Below are positions 57,851-64,000 of a DNA stretch of 64,000 nt, in pieces. The first letter of the stretch is position 1; the number at the start of each line of letters is the position of its first letter. The notes beneath the pieces are model-generated. The model made no database searches. It saw only the letters and a program-made list of their open reading frames with translations, and was not told the DNA's origin. Both the position numbers and the translations under genes were made by a program. Source of the stretch: Aedes albopictus (lineage: Eukaryota > Arthropoda > Insecta > Diptera > Culicidae); contig NC_085137.1 in assembly GCF_035046485.1 (NCBI RefSeq), positions 131,630,703-131,694,702 on the forward strand. Direction: 5' to 3'.

Positions 57851-58685
57851 TTTTTTCCAGGGAATTTTCTTTAAATGACACTTAGGATTCCACCAGCAAA
57901 TTCTCTTGATATTCAACCAAGTATACAGCGTAGTATTTCTCTATGAATTCTTGCAGGAATTCCTGTGAAAACTTCTTCAGGGATTTATCAAAGAATTCCT
58001 TTTGGGACATTTCCAGAAACTACTTATCTAGATAGTTGCTTAAGAGAATCGTTTAGAGCTTCCTACAGTGATTCATCCAGGAAGTACTACAGGGATGTAT
58101 TTGCTTGGGTGAAATATGACTGTGATATTGTTTCGAAGTTTTACTCTAGAAGCCTTTTGGGGGAATCGAGACTAAAGGGGGAAAATCGTAACTAGTGTTT
58201 TCGAATCTTCCTAAAAAACTGCAAAACCAATACTCGTTTGATGAGTACCGTTGGAAATTTATCCAGGATTTCTTCTGAAAATTTACCCAAGAATTTCTCT
58301 AGGGATTCCTGCAAGAATGCATCTAGGGAAGATTCATCCAGCGATTCTTCCAGATAATCCTTTGGGAATTCTTCCATATTACTCCAGGTATTTATTGAAA
58401 AGCGAGGTATTTCTGGAGATTCCTCCAAGAATTTCACTAGAATTAAAACTGGAAATTCCTCTAAGGATTCCGCCAGGGATTCCTCTATGGATTGTTCCAG
58501 GGTTGTATCCAGGTATCCTTCTAAGGATTTTAATCGGAATTTACCCAAAAATTCTTCTACAGATTTCTTCCAAAAATCATCTAGGGTTTTCTCCAGAGTT
58601 TACTCCAGTAATTCCTTTATGAATTCTCTAGGGATTCCTCCAGGATTTTAATGGACTAATTCTTGCACAGATTTTTTCCAGGACT
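57850..58685. repeat. 12-bp GAATTCC minisatellite, block 7
   Basis: TTCCTCCAGGGATT-type units, clearest from 58250 to 58640. Overlapping frames on both strands (118 and 123 codons) read as ESLEEF or RIPPGIP four-residue repeats. About 58090-58230 is a non-repetitive patch. Confidence 0.75.
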
Positions 58686-59045
58686 TCATGCCAAAAGAAA
58701 GGAGAACATGAAATAGTTCAGCTGTAAAGTACAGTTTTGTACTAACGCATTAAATAGCATTACGAACATAATGCCGTAGCACATTTTCATAATGCAGCAA
58801 TACTTTTGTCGTTTTTTTTTTGTTTTTTGTTTTTCAGAATACAGTTGACACAGTACACAAAATAACCCTGCAGCTCCATCTTGATGGTTGTGTAGCGAAT
58901 ACCTCTTAATTGCGAGAAACCAAATTGTAGTTTCTAGAAATCATTTGTCAATTCCAAACTCCATCAGGATGTATTTATCGATGTTTCGTTGTATAGGTTT
59001 TATCCAAAAAAAACTTTCTTCTGGACCACTGCGCTTCCACAAAAT
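58686..59045. other. Spacer, nothing firm
   Basis: Contains ATTACGAACATAATGCCG/CATTTTCATAATGC near-repeats and a T-rich run near 58810. On the minus strand it may continue the leader or the first intron of the adjoining island. Confidence 0.35.
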
Positions 59046-59785
59046 TTCACTGATTTTCTGAGCCCTTGAAAACTTCCACATTCAATTTCGCTAGAATTAA
59101 CTCTTCACAATCACTGGAGATCGGTAACAAGGGTCTCCTTAACTGCGGCCACCGATTTTACACAACTCCAATTGATTTTTCTCCAGCGCACAAGATGTCA
59201 AACTGGGCAAAGCTGGTTCCCCTCGAAGAAGTCACTTTATTTTCACTGCCCGTCGTAATGCATCACTGAACGAAAAATGCCCTCACGCCAAGACCACACA
59301 CCAGCACTAACCGACCGTCCGTCCCGGGTCACGGGTCACCGGATGACGAAGATACGGACCCCAACACTTTTCCGCACAAATAAAACGCCGCCGCCCCGAT
59401 TCAGTTTCACTTATTCCGCACCCAAAAGCCCGAAAATTTTGGCTTTCTTTTCCACTTGCGGTGTTCACTTTTTATGCTTTTTACTTTTTTTTCCTTTCTC
59501 TCTCTCTCCACCAACACCCAAACACACTAGTAGTAAAACAACAGGATTTGTTGTGAGACGTTTTGCCTCCGTTGCGGGAGAAGCGACCGACGCAAGCAAG
59601 CTCTTTCCGAAGACTGGCGAACCACGACACGACCGTCGGCGACGGAACGGACGGACGCTTGCACAACCCGAACACAATGCGAAGCGCGCAGTTTGCATGA
59701 ATGTGTGTTCACGTTTGTTTACGTCCGACGGCGACGCTGCGGAGAAACTTCAATGAAATGGACGCTGTCGTCGCACTGACACGAC
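59046..59785 (-). promoter_or_regulatory. Minus-strand CG-rich promoter / 5' UTR island
   Basis: On the minus strand an initiator-like TCAGTG (59774-59779) is followed by a strongly CG-rich stretch. A long leader with AAAAAGTGAACACCGCAAG, AAGTGAAACTG, CAGTGAAAATAAAGTGAC and AATCAGTGAAATTTTGTGG follows, all typical insect 5' UTR wording. No donor is clear; TTGT|GTAAAA near 59160 is weak. A 159-codon plus-strand frame (59277-59756) is judged a shadow of base composition. Confidence 0.5.
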
Positions 59786-60189
59786 GCCTTCGGTTCATTG
59801 ATGCGGTGCGAGGGGTGTACTACGCACGAAACCGCAAGCGAAACCGTCTTGCACGCAAGGAACCGTTATGAATCGACAGTTTGGTAGATGGAACACTGGA
59901 CGTAAATGCACTCTGCGAATTGGATGACTGTTGCATCACAGGGTCTTTTACCTGCGTTTTGAGCTTTTGAGTCTATTTAATTTAGTTGCTGCATCTTTGG
60001 GAAAATTCATTTATTACGTCCAACGTTTTTCGGGATTTCTACAACCCCTCCCCCTTCTGTCACGTTTCTAAAGCACCACCCTCCCTCCACCCAATGTTAC
60101 ACGTATTTTGTAAACGTTCCCTTTAAACTCTTCTTATGCCCCTAATTACGTTTTGCACGATGACGTCTCGAATGAACGTTCGGAGCTCC
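59786..60189. other. Upstream flank, nothing firm
   Basis: CG-moderate sequence to about 59900, then AT-rich. About 60010-60160 holds C-rich runs with ATTACGT and GTCACGTTT words reminiscent of decayed Harbinger-type MITEs; no ends could be set. Confidence 0.35.
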
Positions 60190-60427
60190 CAAGATTCTTC
60201 AAGAAATCCCCTGGAATTCCTTCAGGAGTTCCTTTGGATTTCCTCCCCAGGAATTCCATTGGAATTCCTCCCCAGGAGTTCCTTTGGAATTCCTCAAGGA
60301 TTTTTCAGGAATCCAGGTATTTTTCCAGGAACATCTCTAGAAGTTCCCCGGGAGTTCCTCCAAAAGGTTCTCCAAGATTTTTCCGGGATAAAAATCAAAA
60401 AGTTCCTTGGAAATTTTTCAAGAAATT
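60190..60427. repeat. 12-bp GAATTCC minisatellite, block 8
   Basis: GGAATTCCTTCAGGAGTTCC units with a clean step, ending at the fold-back MITE fragment. Two frames of about 90-120 codons overlap it and are not genes. Confidence 0.75.
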
Positions 60428-60492
60428 CTAGATTGAGTTTAAATAAGGGCGAAACTAACATGAGCGAGTTCTCTTCATCGACTCTCTCTTCT
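60428..60492. mobile_element. Half copy of the 42.45 kb fold-back MITE
   Basis: CTAGATTGAGTTTAAATAAG, GGCGAAACTAACATGAGCG and ATCGACTCTCTCTTCT match one arm and the centre of 42449-42565. The second arm is missing. Confidence 0.65.
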
Positions 60493-60705
60493 TGGGTTGT
60501 TTAGTGAATTAAATATTGCACTTTTCTTTAGCCTAATCGAAAGAGCTCATTTTTCTGAGTATAGGGTGATTTTATTGTGTTCCGATTCCTTTGTTTTGAT
60601 GGTTAGATAAACAAAACAGTTTTAATTTCCGTGGATAGAATGACAGTTCAATCGATAAAGTGACAGTTCGCCCCGAACAAAAAAAATCCCCATACAAACT
60701 TTAAA

Positions 60706-61084
60706 CACAGACAAACAGACATACTACTCAAATCGCAATCATCGCACAATTTAACGGTCATTTTGAAAATATAGTGTGGTTCGGACTGTGCTCGCATGTG
60801 TCATGGTGGCGCTGCTGTGCCTATCACCTCTCAATTTCAAAGAGAAATGAACGCGACGCCGGTCAATGTTTACATAAAATGACTCAATCATGAACCTTCA
60901 TTCATATTTTATGAATGGGTGACGCCACGAGGGAGTCGTCACCTGCAAAATTGTTACATCGAGCCGAGGGAAACAACACCTGCAAATGAATGCTTCGGAT
61001 TGAGCATTATAGAGGGTGCTAGTGAGATGCCAAACGATGTTTTTGAAGCAATTTTCTTCTAAGTAATATGTCTGTTTGTCTGTG
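60706..61084 (+). mobile_element. CACAGACAAACAG MITE, copy D
   Basis: Complete 379-bp copy with intact ends, flanked by CTTTAAA on both sides (60699-60705, 61085-61091), a 7-bp duplication. Non-coding. Confidence 0.88.
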
Positions 61085-61209
61085 CTTTAAATGCATTTTA
61101 AAAATAGTTCCCGGGCACCAAAAATGATGAATCTTTGGATTTCGACTATTTTTTGGACGGAGATTCCGATTATGCAATAATCTGGATACCCCTAAAGAAC
61201 CCAATTAAA

Positions 61210-61408
61210 GTGACAAGATGCAAATTCAATCACACTTTTTTACGCTTAGACCGTTCGCAATGCTGTTTTATTTTGTATGGCGAGTTTTAAAATTTTTAAA
61301 ACTCGCCATACAAAATAAAACAGCATTGCGAACGGCCTTAGACGCTAGATTGCATCGCAACCTAGCGATTTATGACCTAAAAGTGTAACCATACTTGCAT
61401 CTTGTCAC
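61210..61408. mobile_element. Fold-back MITE with GTGACAAGATGCAA ends
   Basis: Outer ends GTGACAAGATGCAA and TTGCATCTTGTCAC are inverted, and the centre (61251-61335) is an almost perfect hairpin of two 42-nt arms with CCGTTCGCAATGCTG at their base. It abuts MITE copy E directly. Confidence 0.7.
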
Positions 61409-61921
61409 CACAGACAAACAGACATACTACTCAAATCACAATCATCGCTCGATTTAACGGTCATTTTGAAAATATAGTGTGGTTCGGACTATGCTCGCAT
61501 CTGTCATGGTGGCGCTGCTGTGCCTCAATTTTGCTGAGAAATGAACGCGACGCCGATCAATGTTTACATAAAATGACTCAATCATGAACCTTCATTCATG
61601 TTTTATGAATGGAAGACGGCACGGGGGAGTCGTCACCTGCAAAATTGTTACATCGAGCCGAGGGAAACCACACCTGCAAATTAAGGACAAGGTATTTGGA
61701 GTACATAGCTCAAAATTTCTAGAGCACCGTTTTTTAGAACCGTTGAACGGATTTGGATGAAAATGCATCACGCTAATTGTTCAGTGGTTGTCAACAACGT
61801 GATGCATTTTAATCCAAATCCGTTCAACGGTTCTAAAAAACGGTGCTCTAGAAATATTGAGCAATGTACTCCAAATACCTTGTCCTTAATGCTTCGGATT
61901 GAGCATTATAGAGGGTGCTAG
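61409..61921 (+). mobile_element. CACAGACAAACAG MITE, copy E (split and cut)
   Basis: Starts with an intact end and is interrupted by a fold-back MITE (61681-61889). It stops at GGGTGCTAG where copy F begins; the last 60 bp or so are absent from the window. Probably split by insertion of F. Confidence 0.8.
61681..61889 (-). mobile_element. Fold-back MITE, copy 2 (TTAAGGACAAGG ends)
   Basis: Same family as 25194-25399 but with the centre in the opposite orientation. Perfect ends TTAAGGACAAGGTATTTGG and the complement. It sits inside MITE copy E between CACCTGCAAA and TGCTTCGG, with two host bases lost. Confidence 0.8.
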
Positions 61922-62287
61922 CACAGACAAACAGACAAACTACTCAAATCGAAATCATCGCACGATTTAACGGTCATTTTGAAAATAAACTGTGGTTCGG
62001 ACTGTGCTCGCATGTGTCATGGTGGCGCTGCTATGCCTACATCACCTCTCAATTTTAGAGAGAAATGAACGCGACGCCGATCAATGTTTACATAAAATGA
62101 CTCAATCATGAACCTTCATTCATGTTTTACGAATGGATGACGCCACGGGGGAGTCGTCACCTGCTAAATTGTTACATCGAGCCGAGGGAAACAACGCCTG
62201 CAAATGAATGCTTCGGACTGTGCATTATAGAGGGTGCTAGTGAGATACCAAACGATGTTTTTGAAGCAATTTTCATCTAAGTAGTAT
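61922..62287 (+). mobile_element. CACAGACAAACAG MITE, copy F
   Basis: Intact left end (CACAGACAAACAGACAAAC). It runs to AAGTAGTAT, where copy G interrupts its right terminal repeat. Inserted into copy E at GGTGCTAG. Confidence 0.8.
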
Positions 62288-62505
62288 CACAGACAAACAG
62301 ACATACTACTTAGAATAAAATTGCTTCAAAAACATCGTTTGGCATCTCACTAGCACCCTCTATAATGCTCAATCCGAAGCATTCATTTGCAGGTGTTGTT
62401 TCCCTCGGCTCGATGTAATAATTTTGCAGATGACGACTCCCCCGTGCCGTCATCCATTCATAAAACATGAATGAAGGTTCATGATTGAGTCATTTTATGT
62501 AAACA
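62288..62505 (-). mobile_element. CACAGACAAACAG MITE, copy G (cut)
   Basis: Minus-orientation copy inserted into the 3' terminal repeat of copy F after GTAGTAT. It breaks off at TGTAAACA where the Helitron-like element has entered between A and T of its ATCAATGTTTAC sequence (minus strand). Its remainder would lie beyond the right edge. Confidence 0.8.
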
Positions 62506-64000
62506 CTAGCTGACCCGGCAAACCTTGTATTGCCCATTTTAAATGTCGTGGTGTAGTTTTTTTACAATTATCTAACGCATTTAATATTAATTTTATTGTG
62601 TTGTTTTTTAAAATTCTTCGCCTTGCATGCAGATTTTAGTAATGTCGCGGGTTTTTAAACAAATTATGTAGTTGATTTTCCCTACTTTTTATACATCTAA
62701 ACATAGCCACCCTGAAGTCGAATTGAACCGTGCAAAAATCATGCCGATCGTGCTAATATTTCATCGTTTACAAAGGGTATGCAAAGTCAGTTGTATATAT
62801 AATAGAACGTCGTGTATGTATAATAGAACAGAACTTTTTTTAGAACATGTTTTTGCCTGAGAAATACACAGTTTGTGTTTGAATTGCAGTAACATTTTTT
62901 TTTTTCTATTGTTTCATTTATGTTGGAGAGAAGGCCACTTTTTCATAACAGTGTAATGTAAAAGAACAGCCTATTTTTAAAAGAAGGAAAATCTAAGATG
63001 AGCTGCTTGGTTACCAACCTTTACTCTTTATCAGTGTAACTTAAAGTGACAAACCTCCCAAAGTGTTAACCTTGGCGTTAACAATTCGATCACTAAATAT
63101 AGATCTCTGATGAAAAGAAACAAACATTTCTGATTTAATTTTTAGTAGTTTTGTCTGTTTCATTTGTATTGTGTCCCCTTGAGGAGGGGTCTCACTCTAT
63201 TTATGAAACATTTCTTGCTTCATAAACCTCCCCATGTCAAAGGGAACCCTTGATTGATTCTTCAATAATGAAGAAATGTCTGTTGTATGGGAGCTCTCCT
63301 TTCCAGAAGAGGCAGGGTTTTCACATAGAGTTAACTTCAAGATATTTTTGTCATTAATAAAACAGTTCGCTCCCACAGTTTATTCGTCTGTGTTTCGTGA
63401 AATGGTTCATTCTTTATTATACCAACTAACATAACCTCATAATATTTGACTGTTATCAGGTTATTTTGACAGATCTTAATCCTTGTGGTTTTCCTGGAGG
63501 AATCCCTTGAACCAATTTCTGGAGAATTCTCTGGAGGAATTCTCGAAGGAATCCCTGGATTCTTGGAATAATACCTGTATAAACTTCTGGAGGATGATTT
63601 CCTGGAGAAAATTCTGGATAAATTGCCGTTATAATTTCTGAACGAATTACTTGATTAATTTCTGCAAGAAATCTATTGGTAATTTCTGCATTAGTTCCTG
63701 GGGTAATTCCTGATGGAATTCTTAAAGGTGTTCCTGGAGGAGTCCCAGAATCAAATCTTGAAGGAATGCCTGGATAAATCCTTGGAGTAATCCCTATGAT
63801 AATCCCTGGTGAAGCTCCTGGACGAATGCCTGAAGACATGCCTGTGCGGATTCCTCGAAGAATATCTAGAGAAATTTCTTGAGGGAGTTCGGCCTGGAGG
63901 AATTTCTGGAGGGTTTTCTTGAAGAATCGTTGGAAAAGTTTCAGGCAAATTCCTTGATAAATCCTTTAAGGGGTGATACACAAATTTTGTGACGCAAAAA
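62506..64000 (-). mobile_element. Helitron-like element, 3' part (right copy)
   Basis: Inverted, near-identical counterpart of 602-2097; by eye the differences are a few per hundred bases. The 3' terminus (minus strand) is GGGTCAGCTAG at 62506, followed by T, inserted cleanly into MITE copy G. It contains the same minisatellite and the same Harbinger-type MITE end (63970-64000) as the left copy, so both were present before the element was copied. It is cut by the window edge. Confidence 0.6.
63480..63965. repeat. Minisatellite inside the right Helitron-like copy
   Basis: Reverse complement of 637-1140 with the same order of variant units. The 127-codon minus-strand frame mirrors the 131-codon frame of the left copy; both read GITPGI-type repeats. 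Not a gene. Confidence 0.75.

Noticed and set aside
59277..59756. 159-codon plus-strand protein
   Set aside because: Open because of CG-rich composition; four other overlapping frames are also open on the other strand, and the minus strand reads as a 5' UTR.
1..64000. Bacterial-type defence or biosynthetic system
   Set aside because: Base composition, SINEs, LINEs, MITEs and splice signals are those of an insect genome; no operon structure anywhere.

Overview
The window looks like a repeat-dense stretch of a culicine mosquito genome, most likely Aedes. The basis is its AT-rich spacer, many non-autonomous DNA transposons (MITEs), tRNA-derived SINEs, degenerate non-LTR retrotransposons, and satellites built on a GAATTCC core. 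Species is inferred from repeat style only. There are no bacterial-type genes, operons or CRISPR arrays.

Only one stretch looks like host protein-coding sequence: a 59-codon first coding exon on the minus strand (41587-41763) with a strong start context and a perfect GTAAGC donor. Upstream of it, at about 41.8-42.2, 51.0-51.7 and 59.05-59.78 kb, lie three GC-richer islands that read on the minus strand like insect 5' UTRs. I infer that most of the window is upstream or intronic DNA of one or more minus-strand genes, possibly with alternative promoters. The product is not recognised.

Layout: 0-2.1 kb is the 3' part of a Helitron-like element carrying a 12-bp minisatellite; a near-identical inverted copy ends the window (62.5-64 kb). 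2.1-10.8 kb holds assorted MITEs, a perfect 107-bp hairpin insertion, a dispersed segment repeated at 44.4-45.2 kb, and a LINE tail. 11.8-22.3 kb is an 88-bp satellite that changes orientation near 14.12 kb and contains a 764-bp higher-order repeat. 23.2-24.6 kb is a broken L2/CR1-type LINE. 27-29 kb is minisatellite and AT-rich self-complementary DNA. 31.3-32.3 kb is a piggyBac-like element with a hAT-like MITE inside it. 34.2-37.4 and 39.3-41.1 kb are two hAT-like elements whose interiors are minisatellite. 42.4-46.8 kb holds several inverted-repeat elements and a SINE. 48.7-50.5 kb is a broken I-group LINE. 52-62.5 kb has seven copies of one MITE with 7-bp target duplications, set among minisatellite.

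The main biological story is mobile elements and a 12-bp EcoRI-core minisatellite travelling together. The minisatellite lies inside at least two unrelated transposon types and covers roughly 13 kb of the window by my own bounds. All coordinates, periods and identities were read by eye.
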